From the NCBI RefSeq assembly GCF_016056295.1, contig NZ_JAECZB010000012.1, positions 1 through 64,000 of the forward strand: DNA of 64,000 bases, given 5' to 3'. Both the position numbers and the translations under genes were made by a program. This DNA comes from Atlanticothrix silvestris CENA357. GTDB taxonomy: Bacteria > Cyanobacteriota > Cyanobacteriia > Cyanobacteriales > Nostocaceae. Under the pieces are notes generated by a model that saw only the letters and a list, made by a program, of their open reading frames with translations, did no database searches and was not told the origin of the DNA. Of the stretch, positions 29,323 through 39,078 are shown piece by piece. Each line of letters starts with the position of its first letter. The first letter of the stretch is position 1.

Positions 29323-29520
29323 AGCTACTAACCTTATGAATGTAAAATAAATAACTTGTAATTATTAATACGATATTCACTCTAACCTTAGCTATCTTTA
29401 AATTTGTAGCTGCAAGTGAATTTAAGGCTCTTTTGCTATGCTTACTTGCATTATGGATGATCAATCAATACCTTTTGGTTAAGAAAGAAAAGCAAAAGGG
29501 TAAAGGTTTTAATTTACCCA

Positions 29521-29650
29521 TCAGGGCGAACGCACGGGATTTCCGAAACCCCTACTGGACAAGGATCTTGATGAAAAAATAGGCTAAATTAGAAAACGCC
29601 GAAACCCTTGCCATTGAAGGATTCTTATACTTTAGATGCGTTTGCCCTGA
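29521..29650. mobile_element. 130-bp MITE with terminal inverted repeats and target-site duplication
   Basis: Ends TCAGGGCGAACGCA (29521-29534) and TGCGTTTGCCCTGA (29637-29650) are inverted repeats matching at 13 of 14 positions. Both are flanked by the same octamer TTTACCCA (29513-29520 and 29651-29658), a perfect 8-bp target duplication. There is no coding capacity, so it must have been moved by a transposase in trans. It lies upstream of the WD40 gene start. Confidence 0.85.
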
Positions 29651-30109
29651 TTTACCCATGACTTTTAACCCTTAATCTTTTCATAAACTATAGCGATCCG
29701 ATTTGATTTATAAAATTATTTGCGTAGTAAGGCAATAGGCAATAGTCAAGAAGCCTCTTTGAGTCATATTGAATTTTTTCACAAATCAAATATGAGTCCT
29801 ACAGAAGAGAATGTGTTATTACCGTTTTGAAAAGTATTGGTTGATAAATCAAGAATAAACATAAAAACCAAAAGTCTCCGCATGGAGTATAACAACAAGC
29901 ATAAGGGCTTAAGTCCTTATGTTATATTTTGCAAAAATTATTTAAAAAACTTCAAATTTCGATAATTTTTCAGACAAAAATACCTCTTTCCCCCAACCAA
30001 ATTCACCTAAAAATCTCGCGGGAGTGTGGAAGCCGCGTCTATTCATAGGACGGAGTAAAAACGACTCGACTATTTTTAAATAGCTATCACAGGTGATATA
30101 GTTCGTCTT

Positions 30110-30451
30110 ATGGAACAAGTACTGACACTAGTTTGCAAGCTCAACCCCACTCCTGAACAAGTTGCCCAAATAGAGGCGACACTGAAGACGTTTGCGGATG
30201 CTTGCAATTATGCCAATCAGCAAGTTAAACCGCAAACAACAAGCAAGACAACCATCCAAAACATGGTCTATCAAGACTCGCGTTCGTTGTTTGGGTTGTC
30301 TGCTAATTTGGTAGTTAGAGCTTGTGCCAGAGTAGGGGCTAACCGTAAAACCGCTAAACAGAAGAACAAGGCAGTTAAAGACTTTAAACCCACTAGCGCC
30401 GACTACGACGCTAATTCGCAATTCGCAATTCGCAATTGCGAAAGTAATTGA
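30110..30451 (+). pseudogene. tnpB: Truncated tnpB (IS200/IS605-IS1341-type) remnant
   Basis: The first ~95 residues resemble the N-terminus of TnpB/OrfB proteins (KLNPTPEQVAQIEATLKTFA, then ACNYANQQ). Full proteins have about 400 residues, with RuvC and zinc-finger parts that are missing here. The frame runs out into ATTCGCAATTCGCAATTGCG repeats at about 30415. The sequence CAAGCCCCCGCCTTTAGACA (about 30523-30542), typical of the right end of these elements, survives downstream. The middle of the element has therefore been deleted and the ends kept. An alternative is a very diverged short OrfB protein, but the repeat at the break argues for decay. Confidence 0.8.
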
Positions 30452-30690
30452 ATAATTGATTCATTCAGGATACAAGCCTCTCGATTTATTGAGAAAAAGC
30501 AAGAATACGTAGTATCAGTATTCAAGCCCCCGCCTTTAGACATGGGGCAATAATTGCGAATTGCGAATTCACAATTGCGAATTGGTGTGACGCCATATTT
30601 TTTGTTGAGGCTAGAGGAGGGAAAGAGGTGAGTGTGGGAGGAGCAACTTTCAGCAGACTTAAGAAGGCATTATCTGAGAATTTATTTAAA

Positions 30691-31989
30691 CTATTGAGGC
30701 CACCATACTAATCGGTGTCGGTCATGTCTAAGAGTGTCGTAGGTATAACCATACTTTCTAAGATTGAGAGTGTCTTTGGGCGTAACAATGTCATTGGTTG
30801 CAAAACTTGGTAACAGAGATAATATATCTCCTGGGCCAATTGTTGCTGGAGTTGACTGACCTCCATCCCAAGGCCACATACGGTCATTGAGATTGTGTCC
30901 GTAAGGTTGATTTGTTTTTGGATAAAAAGCCTTTCTAGAGTAATTGTTCTCTTGCCATTGGGCCCAAAGGCGATCCACATTGGCATGATGCAGCCAGAAA
31001 ACAGGATCATTGGGAGAGCCAGGAACGTTGCTCATAGTACCTAATCTTTGAAGCAGAAGAGGCGGAAACTGAGTTAAATCAGCAAGAACTCCACCGACCA
31101 AGCCATGAAGGTAATTATGAGTAAATACTCCAGGAATTTCATTACCATTTTGATCTACAGTAATGTCTCCTTCCATAGCAGGGCGAAACTGAAGATAATC
31201 ATTGATGTTAAGTAAATTATTTATCTCTGTTTGAGGTAGGGGGTAATTATTGGCAGGAGGTATTTGTAGAAAACGTATAAGTGACTTTCCTAGAGTTTTG
31301 TTTGTTAATTGATTAATGTGTAAGTTTTCGTTCAAAACCCAACCATCAATTTGAGAAAAATTACCGACTTGAACAGAACCTCCAAAAAAGCTACCTGCGC
31401 CTGGAACATTGATTGTTCTTCCTGTACCATTTGCTCCTAAAAAGTCGGGTTGAAAAATAACATCAATAGCTTTAGGATCTGTCCAATCCCAATATGGAAT
31501 AGTTATGTGAGGATTAACTGACTGCAAAGCTTTTTCAAATCGTCTTACATATTCACGGTGCCAAGGCAGAAATGCTGCATTTCCATGAGCAGCATCAGTT
31601 CCCGCAGCAGGCCCAGAGGGAAGCGACATCATATTTTGTTGATTTGTATTCATGCCTCCTGTATGCATTGATGAGAATCCCATAGCTCCCACATGTATTG
31701 CAACAATTTGGTCATAGAGGCTAATATTACTGCCTGGGGGTATTGTATTTTTTAATGTCTTAATAGCATTAACAAAGTCTGCTTTTTCTTGTGGAGTCAG
31801 GTCAATAACGTTCTTTCTTACTAGAGTGGTTTCCATTGCTGGAGTTTTCACCATAGTTATGGCAAAAATAATGCCAATACTTAACATGATGAATGTTTTA
31901 CGGAGAAAGTTTAAAGTCTTTTTTTTAAGCTTGAAATGTTGTGTCCACGATTGAGCTTTTCTACTATTTGTGTCGATTTTTGTTTTCAT
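30691..31989 (-). CDS. Tyrosinase-family copper protein, membrane-anchored or exported
   Basis: The protein has 432 residues. A basic N-terminus (KLKKKTLNFLRK) and one hydrophobic segment (about 32-50) suggest export or anchoring. Site CuA contains His in IVAIHVGAMG and in HGNAAFLPWHREYVRRFE. Site CuB contains HNYLHGLVGG and DPVFWLHHANVDRLWAQW, so both copper sites look complete. The motif PYWDWTDP is also typical. Such enzymes oxidise phenols to catechols or quinones with oxygen. The gene stands alone, with ~540 bp of free DNA behind its start. Nearby genes for phenylalanine and cinnamate chemistry make a phenolic substrate plausible. Confidence 0.9.
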   Translation of the reverse strand: MKTKIDTNSRKAQSWTQHFKLKKKTLNFLRKTFIMLSIGIIFAITMVKTPAMETTLVRKNVIDLTPQEKADFVNAIKTLKNTIPPGSNISLYDQIVAIHVGAMGFSSMHTGGMNTNQQNMMSLPSGPAAGTDAAHGNAAFLPWHREYVRRFEKALQSVNPHITIPYWDWTDPKAIDVIFQPDFLGANGTGRTINVPGAGSFFGGSVQVGNFSQIDGWVLNENLHINQLTNKTLGKSLIRFLQIPPANNYPLPQTEINNLLNINDYLQFRPAMEGDITVDQNGNEIPGVFTHNYLHGLVGGVLADLTQFPPLLLQRLGTMSNVPGSPNDPVFWLHHANVDRLWAQWQENNYSRKAFYPKTNQPYGHNLNDRMWPWDGGQSTPATIGPGDILSLLPSFATNDIVTPKDTLNLRKYGYTYDTLRHDRHRLVWWPQ

Positions 31990-32527
31990 TCAAATAAGTC
32001 CCTGATTAAAGTAGTTTTGCGATCGCTTCTGTATCTAGTACACAAAAGCTGCTGAAAAGCATTTTACGGGGTAAAAGGTACATGATTCACAACGGACAAG
32101 TCAAGGAAATAAAAAAAGTAGACATCAGTGTTCAAGTTAATTTTGCTGGTAAAATCTTGAGATAGATAAATAATTAGTTTTCATTTATACAAATATTTTT
32201 TCTTGACAGACTTTAGTAGCACAACTACTCTAATTACTGGCTTAAAAGAACTTTTGAGTCTGAACTTCAAATGTTCATAGACGAGTTTATACTTAAGCCT
32301 GGTTTTTAATTTACACATTACATTTTATATCTAAGAAGTAAAATTTATATCAAATTTTACTTAAGTAATCATTAACAAAATTCACTGAATCTTCAATGAC
32401 AAACCACTGACATAGAAAGATTCTAAAGAGAGAATTAAATATAGGTGCTTCAAAATGCTAAACAATAATTTTTTGAAGTAAAAAACTTTACTATCCACAA
32501 AGCCAGGGGATCTCTGACTAATTTGTT
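31990..32527. other. Divergent promoter region, no gene seen
   Basis: An AT-rich spacer between the divergent tyrosinase and glycosyltransferase genes. It should contain both promoters. I see no clear hairpin, repeat or open frame with coding character. Confidence 0.5.
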
Positions 32528-33796
32528 ATGCGGATTTTAATTTACTCTTACAACTACTATCCAGAACCAATTGGTATTGCCCCGCTGATGACGGAACTAG
32601 CAGAGGGACTGGCCAAGCGTGGGCATGAAGTGCGTGTAGTGACAGCTATGCCTAACTATCCTGAGCGCCAAATTTACGAGGGCTATCGGGGCAAACTATA
32701 TCTCAACGAATATAAAAATGGTGTTCAAATTCAACGCAGTTATGTTTGGATTCGTCCACAACCTAATCTTTTAGATCGAGTATTACTAGATGCTAGTTTT
32801 GTTTTTACTAGTTTTGTGCCTGCCCTCTTTGGTTGGCGACCAGATGTAATTCTCTCAACGTCGCCATCACTGCCTGTTTGTGTACCTGCTGCTCTTTTAG
32901 GATGGTTGCGTGCCTGCCCTGTGGTCTTAAATCTTCAAGATATATTACCAGAAGCAGCTGTTCATGTTGGACTATTAAAAAATAAACTGCTTATCAAACT
33001 CTTTGCAGGATTGGAAAAATTTGCTTACCGCAGCGCCTCTAAAATTAGTGTTATTGCCGATGGTTTTGTAGAAAACTTGCTGTCTAAAGGTGTAGCACCT
33101 GACAAAATTGAGCAAATTCCTAATTGGGTAGATGTCAACTTCATTCGCCCTTTACCCAAAGAAAATAATCCTTTCCGTACAGCACATAACCTAAATGGCA
33201 AATTTGTAGTGCAATATTCTGGAAATATTGCCCTTACCCAAGGCTTAGAAACCGTCGTTCAAGCTGCTTCTTTATTGCGTCATATTCCAGAAATAGCCTT
33301 TGTGATTGTTGGAGAAGCGAAAGGTTTACAGCGATTGCAACAATATTGTTTAGATTGCGGAGCCGATAACGTTTTATTACTACCGTTTCAACCCCGCGAA
33401 CATTTACCACAAATGTTAGCAGCCGCAGATGTCGGTTTGGTAGTGCAAAAGAAAAACGTTATATCTTTCAATATGCCATCAAAAATTCAAGTGCTACTTG
33501 CCAGTGGTCGGGCGTTAATTGCATCTGTACCCGATAATGGTACGGCAGCAAGAGCAGTTAGACAAAGTGGCGGTGGAGTTATTGTTTCTCCAGAAGACCA
33601 CCAAGCTTTAGCAATGGCAATTTTGGAACTGTACAAACACCCAGAAAAAGTCAAAACTTTAAGTTATAACAGTCGTAAATATGCTACTGAACAATATGCT
33701 TTTGAACATGCTTTAAATCATTATGAAAATTTGTTTTACTCAGTGACGGTCGACACTCAAACAGCTGAATCTAAAGTGGTGTCAAAAATTATTTAA
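32528..33796 (+). CDS. Family 4 glycosyltransferase (WcaI-like)
   Basis: The protein has 422 residues with a GT-B fold. The N-terminal domain starts MRILIYSYNYYPEPIGIAPL and has TAMPNYPERQIYEGYRG, as in colanic-acid WcaI-type enzymes. The C-terminal domain shows VVQYSGNIALTQGLETVVQA, VIVGEAKG and the nucleotide-sugar loop NMPSKIQVLLASGRALIASV. It would transfer a sugar during polysaccharide or glycoconjugate synthesis. It is not flanked by other sugar genes, so the acceptor is unknown; glycosylation of a product of the adjacent locus is only a possibility. Confidence 0.88.
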   Translation: MRILIYSYNYYPEPIGIAPLMTELAEGLAKRGHEVRVVTAMPNYPERQIYEGYRGKLYLNEYKNGVQIQRSYVWIRPQPNLLDRVLLDASFVFTSFVPALFGWRPDVILSTSPSLPVCVPAALLGWLRACPVVLNLQDILPEAAVHVGLLKNKLLIKLFAGLEKFAYRSASKISVIADGFVENLLSKGVAPDKIEQIPNWVDVNFIRPLPKENNPFRTAHNLNGKFVVQYSGNIALTQGLETVVQAASLLRHIPEIAFVIVGEAKGLQRLQQYCLDCGADNVLLLPFQPREHLPQMLAAADVGLVVQKKNVISFNMPSKIQVLLASGRALIASVPDNGTAARAVRQSGGGVIVSPEDHQALAMAILELYKHPEKVKTLSYNSRKYATEQYAFEHALNHYENLFYSVTVDTQTAESKVVSKII

Positions 33797-33897
33797 AGCC
33801 CAATTTTTGTTTAAGTACTGAGTGGCTGATTGTTACTGCGATCGCCACACCAAAATCCTTAAAATAATGTGCTTTGCCGTGATCGCCTCCAACTATC

Positions 33898-34893
33898 TTA
33901 ATACTTGTCAAACAAGAATGACCGACCCTGAAGATACAAAGGAATGTGCTTCTTCGCGACATCTTTCACGGTGCCTGAAAGCCCCTCATGCTCTTCTGGA
34001 TTATTCACATGAAAAGAAAGCACGTCTATCAATGCCATGATAAAGAAACCTTCTGTAATTTGCACGTAATTTTCAGGAAGTTCTCGACTTACTTGATATC
34101 CTTCAAAAAAGGAAGATCTGACAGCAGGATGTAAATATTGAAGCGAACTCGCAACATCATAAAGATAGTACCCAAAGCCACAGCGAGCAAAATCAATCGG
34201 TCGAAGTTCTTCATTGTGGAATAGATAGTTACCGTCATGGAGATCGGCGTGAATTACTCCCCAATTATTTTGTGTTTGACCAAGGGTTCCTATCATATCT
34301 TGAACTCGGCAAACTCCTGCTTCGAGGACACTGTAATCTTCTGCTGAAATCAGTTTTTGTGATACTGCTGGATGAAGTGCCAGTAGTGCTGCTTGGAATC
34401 GATTCTTGTCATAGATTGGACGAACAAAGTTTTGTGGTAGTTGCCATTGATTACTATGCTGATGCAGTTGAGCTAGCAAGGAACCAAGTTGGTAAGCCTG
34501 TTGTGGAGTTCGTTCTGTGTTGAGGACATTACCATCAATCCAGCGCAGCAGAGAGCAATAAAAGACTTCTTTGCTCTCATCTACCACAACTTGAGTGACC
34601 CATCTATTCTGTAGATTTTTGATTGGCTCCTGCACAACTACTACTGTGTCACGATGCAAGGCAGCAAGCCAAAGAAGTTCGGACTCAATCACTTCTGGTC
34701 TGTGCCACACATCATCTTGATGCCTAGAGATTGCTTGGTGAATACGGAGAAGAAATTTTTCCTCTTGTGTTTCTATGCAGAAGGTTAAGCTTCCACTATG
34801 ACCTAAAAATGAACGTTGCTCTTGAGTTACACCATATTGGTTAAGGGCGGCTTTCGTGATGTAATCATAGACACTAAATTGAAGCATCCTCAT
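33898..34893 (-). CDS. Phosphotransferase of the APH / homoserine kinase II family
   Basis: The protein has 331 residues with a protein-kinase-like fold. The catalytic loop is GVIHADLHDGNYL and the metal Asp lies in PIDFARCGFGYYLYD. The N-terminal lobe is typical of aminoglycoside phosphotransferase-like enzymes. It transfers phosphate from ATP to a small hydroxylated substrate that cannot be read from sequence. It converges with the glycosyltransferase gene and lies 38 bp downstream of proB on the same strand, so cotranscription is possible. Confidence 0.85.
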   Translation of the reverse strand: MRMLQFSVYDYITKAALNQYGVTQEQRSFLGHSGSLTFCIETQEEKFLLRIHQAISRHQDDVWHRPEVIESELLWLAALHRDTVVVVQEPIKNLQNRWVTQVVVDESKEVFYCSLLRWIDGNVLNTERTPQQAYQLGSLLAQLHQHSNQWQLPQNFVRPIYDKNRFQAALLALHPAVSQKLISAEDYSVLEAGVCRVQDMIGTLGQTQNNWGVIHADLHDGNYLFHNEELRPIDFARCGFGYYLYDVASSLQYLHPAVRSSFFEGYQVSRELPENYVQITEGFFIMALIDVLSFHVNNPEEHEGLSGTVKDVAKKHIPLYLQGRSFLFDKY

Positions 34894-34930
34894 ACACCGT
34901 CTTGAGATATCTCGTCTAATCTTACAGCCA

Positions 34931-36040
34931 TTAAGTTAGAACCAAGTTATCTCGGTGAATTACGGTTTCTGCACCTACATAGCCTAAAATTGTAGGAATT
35001 TCTCTAGACTGACATCCGCGAATCTTTTCTAAATCATCGCTATTGTAGTTCACAAGACCTCTAGCAATTTCATTTCCACTGGTATCGCATAACTGTACAG
35101 CCTCTTGAGTGTCAAATTTTCCTTCTACTGCTTTAATTCCAGCTGCCAACAATGATTTTCCCGCCTGGGAGATTGCCGCGATCGCTCCTGAATCTAAGTA
35201 TAATTTACCAGCAGGTACTAGACCGTAAGCTATCCAACGTTTACGGGCAGAAGTTGGTTCGGGTTGTGGTTTAAAATGAGTACCAAGTAATTCTCCCTGT
35301 AAAATTTTTTCTATATTGTGAGGAAATCGTCCTTCTGTGATTACAGTCCGCACTCCCGCAGCAACGGCAATTCTGGCAGCAGAAATTTTTGTCACCATCC
35401 CACCAGTACCCCATTGAGAGCCTTGAGTGCCTGTTTGTACCTGTAATTGTGCCAACTCTTTCATACTACTCACTAAAGCGATCGGCTGGGCATCAGGTAC
35501 AGAACGGGGATCAGCCGAGTAAAGCCTATCGACATCGGTAAGTAAAAATAGCCAATCTGCTTCTACTAAACTGGCAACTAAAGCAGAGAGGGTATCATTG
35601 TCACCAAATTTTAGTTCATCCACTGCTACTGTGTCATTTTCATTGACAACGGGGATCACTCCCAGTCCTAGCAATTCTCGAAAGGTGTTGTAAGCGTTGA
35701 GATAGCGACTGCGTTGTACTAAATCACTACGAGTGAGTAAAACCTGAGCAATTGGCTGTTGTAAAGTAGTAAATAAATCGTCGTACACACGCATTAATCG
35801 TCCTTGCCCAACTGCTGCTACTGCTTGTTTGAGGGCGATCGCTTTGGGACGTTCAGTTAAGCCCAACCGCGCACAACCCACGCCTACAGCGCCAGAAGAT
35901 ACTAAAATTACCCGATGACCTTGCCGCCTCAAAGAAGAAAGTATTTCCGCTAAAGTAGCAATAGTGGAAAGTGCTAGTTGTCCAGTTTCTGGTTGAGTTA
36001 AGCTAGAAGTGCCGATTTTGACGACAATCGTTTTAGTCAT
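34931..36040 (-). CDS. proB: Glutamate 5-kinase
   Basis: The protein has 369 residues. It phosphorylates glutamate in the first step of proline synthesis. The amino-acid-kinase domain starts [16 protein letters not shown] and contains [34 protein letters not shown] and [17 protein letters not shown]-terminal PUA domain follows (about 275-360, [12 protein letters not shown]), as in the long form of the enzyme. This is a housekeeping gene. Confidence 0.96.
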   Translation of the reverse strand: MTKTIVVKIGTSSLTQPETGQLALSTIATLAEILSSLRRQGHRVILVSSGAVGVGCARLGLTERPKAIALKQAVAAVGQGRLMRVYDDLFTTLQQPIAQVLLTRSDLVQRSRYLNAYNTFRELLGLGVIPVVNENDTVAVDELKFGDNDTLSALVASLVEADWLFLLTDVDRLYSADPRSVPDAQPIALVSSMKELAQLQVQTGTQGSQWGTGGMVTKISAARIAVAAGVRTVITEGRFPHNIEKILQGELLGTHFKPQPEPTSARKRWIAYGLVPAGKLYLDSGAIAAISQAGKSLLAAGIKAVEGKFDTQEAVQLCDTSGNEIARGLVNYNSDDLEKIRGCQSREIPTILGYVGAETVIHRDNLVLT

Positions 36041-36106
36041 TGGTCAATGGTCAATAGCCAAAAATAAAAAAATTTTAATGATTAACTCTAAAGTCTTAGC
36101 TAAATT

Positions 36107-36148
36107 GTAAAGCGCCAGTCCCTCTATATTTGAAGGCTGACGCTTTAC
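36107..36148 (-). terminator. Hairpin between the YqeG-like gene and proB
   Basis: GTAAAGCGCCAG (36107-36118) pairs with CTGACGCTTTAC (36137-36148) with one mismatch. It lies downstream of the phosphatase gene. Confidence 0.5.
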
Positions 36149-36300
36149 GGGTTTATAGTTATTTATTATGGGCTAGGGTCTTTTTTGGCTGACCCCATGT
36201 TATTAATACTTATATTCCCAGATTTTTCAGTTTTCTAAATATTTCTTAACTATTTCTTTAGATTTAATTTCCTGACGTTTTTTCAATATTTGAGAGCTAG

Positions 36301-36825
36301 CTAGTATTTTTTGGGATTAATAGAGGCTCCCAAGATTTCAGAAAACCAAACTTCAAAGTTTCGTATTGGGTGAGTTCTAAGAGCAGCATCGGCATGGACA
36401 ATAGGCTCAACCAAAATAGTAAACATGCCTAAACGATTACCTGCTAAGACATCAGTAAATAAGCGATCGCCTACCATCCCTACTTGTTGCACTGGTAAAT
36501 TCATGGTGTTTAATGCAGCTCTAATTTTGCGTCGAGAAGGCTTGGCTGCACCTAAGTAATATGGCAGATTTAGAGAGCGAGCGATTCCACCAATTCTTGC
36601 TTCACTAAGGTTATTGCTCACTAAATAAAGCACAGTATGAGTACGGATTTGTTCCACCCACTGTTGTAGTTCTGGTGAAGCTATTCCCACTCTCATAGGT
36701 ACTAAAGTTTCATCTACATCTAATACTAGCCCCTTTAGCTTGTATTGTTGGATAATTTCTGGTGTCAGGTTTAATACTGAACCTGACAAAATCAAATCAG
36801 GCTGTAATAGCTTGTTCCAAGTCAT
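36301..36825 (-). CDS. YqeG-family HAD phosphatase (class IIIA)
   Basis: ATG 36825 gives 174 residues; a TTG two codons earlier is less likely. Motif I is LVLDVDETLVP, motif II YLVSNN, motif III the Lys in AAKPSRRK, and motif IV GMVGDRLFTDVLAGN. Close relatives include phosphatidylglycerophosphate phosphatases of the YqeG/GEP4 type. A role in phosphatidylglycerol synthesis, needed for thylakoids, is plausible. Confidence 0.9.
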   Translation of the reverse strand: MTWNKLLQPDLILSGSVLNLTPEIIQQYKLKGLVLDVDETLVPMRVGIASPELQQWVEQIRTHTVLYLVSNNLSEARIGGIARSLNLPYYLGAAKPSRRKIRAALNTMNLPVQQVGMVGDRLFTDVLAGNRLGMFTILVEPIVHADAALRTHPIRNFEVWFSEILGASINPKKY

Positions 36826-36915
36826 AGTCAAGAATTAAAGTTCAAAGTAGAATTGCTAATCAGAAGAACACATTAGCAAAGAAATCAATAACCCAAAAGT
36901 ACAGCCTACTCAAAG

Positions 36916-36935
36916 GTAAGGACTAAAGTCCTTAC
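36916..36935. repeat. Short palindrome GTAAGGACT/AGTCCTTAC
   Basis: Nine-base arms around AA, a short member of the AGGACTTTAGT hairpin family seen after the NRPS gene. Confidence 0.65.
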
Positions 36936-36973
36936 AACAAACACGCAAAACTGCATTGATAAATCACTAGTCC

Positions 36974-37558
36974 CTAGTCCCTAACTCCCATTTTCCACAA
37001 ATAACTAGAAATCAAATTTGTCGTAATATGAGCGATGATCGGTACTAATAAATTGCCACTAATGAGGGCACTATACCCCAGTATCAACCCAATAATACTT
37101 GCCCAAATTACGTAAGGCCATTGTTGAGAACCGCTGAAATGCAACACGCCAAAGCAAAGGCTAGAGACAATTACAGCTACATGATCTAAGCCTAAAGCTG
37201 GGAGCATCACACCTCTAAATAATAATTCTTCACTTAACCCTGGTAGCAACCCCAGCCAAATTAAGTCGGGCATTGCTAATGGACTCAGTACTAACTCTAG
37301 GTAATAGTCTGCACTTTTTCGGTAGGGAGGGCAAAGGCGATAAGCTAAACCACTCAAAGCAGTGATGACTAAACCCAACCCCAGTCCTAAGAGCAAATCT
37401 TTTTCGTCCCAGTGCAACTTGAATAGGTAAACGTTACCAAAGCTTAACCACAACTTGGCGACTATCCATAAAAGGATGGAAGTCACTCCCATAGCTACCA
37501 AAACTTGGATACGTGACAGGTAGGGAATTTCTGGTTCGTGTTTTTGTTGTTTAACCAC
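36974..37558 (-). CDS. CPBP-family intramembrane glutamic endopeptidase (CAAX protease-like)
   Basis: The protein has 194 residues from a GTG start, with about five hydrophobic segments. The family motifs are SEELLFRG (two catalytic Glu and Arg), FGVLHFSG (His) and PIIAHITTN (second His, Asn). Such proteins cleave prenylated or other membrane proteins, and bacterial members are often linked to bacteriocin immunity. No partner is evident nearby. Confidence 0.88.
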   Translation of the reverse strand: MVKQQKHEPEIPYLSRIQVLVAMGVTSILLWIVAKLWLSFGNVYLFKLHWDEKDLLLGLGLGLVITALSGLAYRLCPPYRKSADYYLELVLSPLAMPDLIWLGLLPGLSEELLFRGVMLPALGLDHVAVIVSSLCFGVLHFSGSQQWPYVIWASIIGLILGYSALISGNLLVPIIAHITTNLISSYLWKMGVRD

Positions 37559-37644
37559 GGGTATTTAGAGAGAAGGATATAAGGAAGACTATTGACTTTT
37601 TTTGAGTTAAAAATTCTTTTTAATTTTTAATTCTTCATTTTTAA

Positions 37645-38706
37645 TTAAGCGAAGGGACTGACTACTGGTTGCAAAGGGGATATTTGGGGACGAAGCGCAG
37701 ATGGATTGATCCCTGCTTTATGTGCTACCAATATACCCGCTGCTTCTAAATATGAGTTTACTTGGATGGATTTGATCCTTAGGGGTTGGGGAGGAACTTG
37801 TATTAAAGTTTTATTTTCCTCTACTGTAATGATTTGGCATTGACTTTGGCTTAAACTGAGTAAGGCGCTACTACCACAAGCATTTGCAGGTGCGATCGCA
37901 GCATCTATTTGATCTGCCCAAATATCTTGGTGTTTTTTTTCTACAACAAATTTTGGGGCACGACTCAAGCCTACAAGGACGCTCGGCAAAAAAGTATAGC
38001 CCACTTCTTCGGCGGCAGAACGGGGGGATAAATTGGGATCTGGGGGTACATCTGCCAACGCCGGAGAATGAGCGCAAGGAATTTGAAAAGTCCGCACTAT
38101 TAAATGGCTAATGACTGCTTCTGCACCCGCGAGGGGGTCTACACCTTTGCCCTGGCGGTAGTTTTGCACTGCATCTTCATCCATATCATCGGGGAAACGG
38201 GCAACAACTGCGATCGCTTCTGCTCCTGCTTTTTTGATTAATACTTCAGCTGCCCTTAATAAGCTATCAGGGTTGCCAATAGTTCCCCAACTTGCTCCTG
38301 ATGGCGCGGTTCGTAATTCCACATTTAATGGCGCATCAGTAATTACATAATCTGTAAGGGTTAAACCAAGGGTTGCTCTGGCTGCATCTGCTGCTTGGAG
38401 ATGTCGCAGTCGCAATTCTGGCTCAATGCCTTGGTCTAAGAGCAAACCTATTTTGTTAGTGTGTACTGGACGTAAACCCCAACACCCAGCAGCAAATTTG
38501 TCAAGACCATAACCTTCAACATAGAAAGCATTGGGGAGGTTCCAGTACAAACTCGCACCGTTGAGGACGTTGGGGTGAGTAATCAGGCGATCGCAAACTT
38601 GTGCTAAAACTTTGGCAACAGGTAAAGCATCTCCTGCATAACCCCCAATCGCAGCCCCAATACCAGTAGGTATAATCAAAATAGCAGTGTAGGGACGTTG
38701 ATTCAC
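37645..38706 (-). CDS. DUF3326 family protein
   Basis: GTG 38706 is chosen because TTGGAG lies at the right distance; a TTG seven codons upstream is the alternative. The protein has 353 residues, starting with NQRPYTAILIIPTGIGAAIG and including GDALPVAKVLAQVCDRLITHPNVLNGA. This is a conserved family found mostly in cyanobacteria, and I know of no experimental role. The repeated Gly-rich turns suggest a soluble enzyme-like fold. Confidence 0.85.
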   Translation of the reverse strand: MNQRPYTAILIIPTGIGAAIGGYAGDALPVAKVLAQVCDRLITHPNVLNGASLYWNLPNAFYVEGYGLDKFAAGCWGLRPVHTNKIGLLLDQGIEPELRLRHLQAADAARATLGLTLTDYVITDAPLNVELRTAPSGASWGTIGNPDSLLRAAEVLIKKAGAEAIAVVARFPDDMDEDAVQNYRQGKGVDPLAGAEAVISHLIVRTFQIPCAHSPALADVPPDPNLSPRSAAEEVGYTFLPSVLVGLSRAPKFVVEKKHQDIWADQIDAAIAPANACGSSALLSLSQSQCQIITVEENKTLIQVPPQPLRIKSIQVNSYLEAAGILVAHKAGINPSALRPQISPLQPVVSPFA

Positions 38707-38820
38707 AAGTTGGGCTCCAATTCTCAATAACGTCCACAGGCTAAAATTTTAGCGCGACAAAAACAAAGCCTGCCCGTGCAGGCTAATTACATGCAACTTC
38801 ATATAAAAACGGTATAACTT

Positions 38821-39000
38821 CTAAATCTCTACTTTAGTTACAACCGCTTCTACTGTAGCTTTTTGCTGTTCTTTATCTACAGAGGCAATTGCCCAACGTA
38901 AGGGTTCGCCTTGTTTTTTTAATTCTGTTTCAATGGCTTTTTGCAGTTCTGTAGGAGTTTCTTGGAAGTCAATCTCTGCGGTAATAAAATGAGTAGTCAT
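38821..39000 (-). CDS. Small conserved hypothetical protein
   Basis: With start ATG 39000 the protein has 59 residues: MTTHFITAEIDFQETP, then a helix (ELQKAIETELKKQGEPLRWA) and two strands. There is no membrane segment. The domain pattern resembles small conserved cyanobacterial proteins of unknown role. It lies 78 bp downstream of the ferredoxin gene on the same strand and may be cotranscribed. Confidence 0.75.
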   Translation of the reverse strand: MTTHFITAEIDFQETPTELQKAIETELKKQGEPLRWAIASVDKEQQKATVEAVVTKVEI

Positions 39001-39078
39001 CGTGGTCAATCCTGTTGATTTGTAGTTCCTAGAATAGCCGATTTCAGCATCTAGAGCGAATTTTCAGTTTTTATCCTT

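Noticed and set aside
33822-34040. Plus-strand frame of 72 codons in the 3' region of the phosphotransferase gene
   Set aside because: Shadow of the minus-strand gene.
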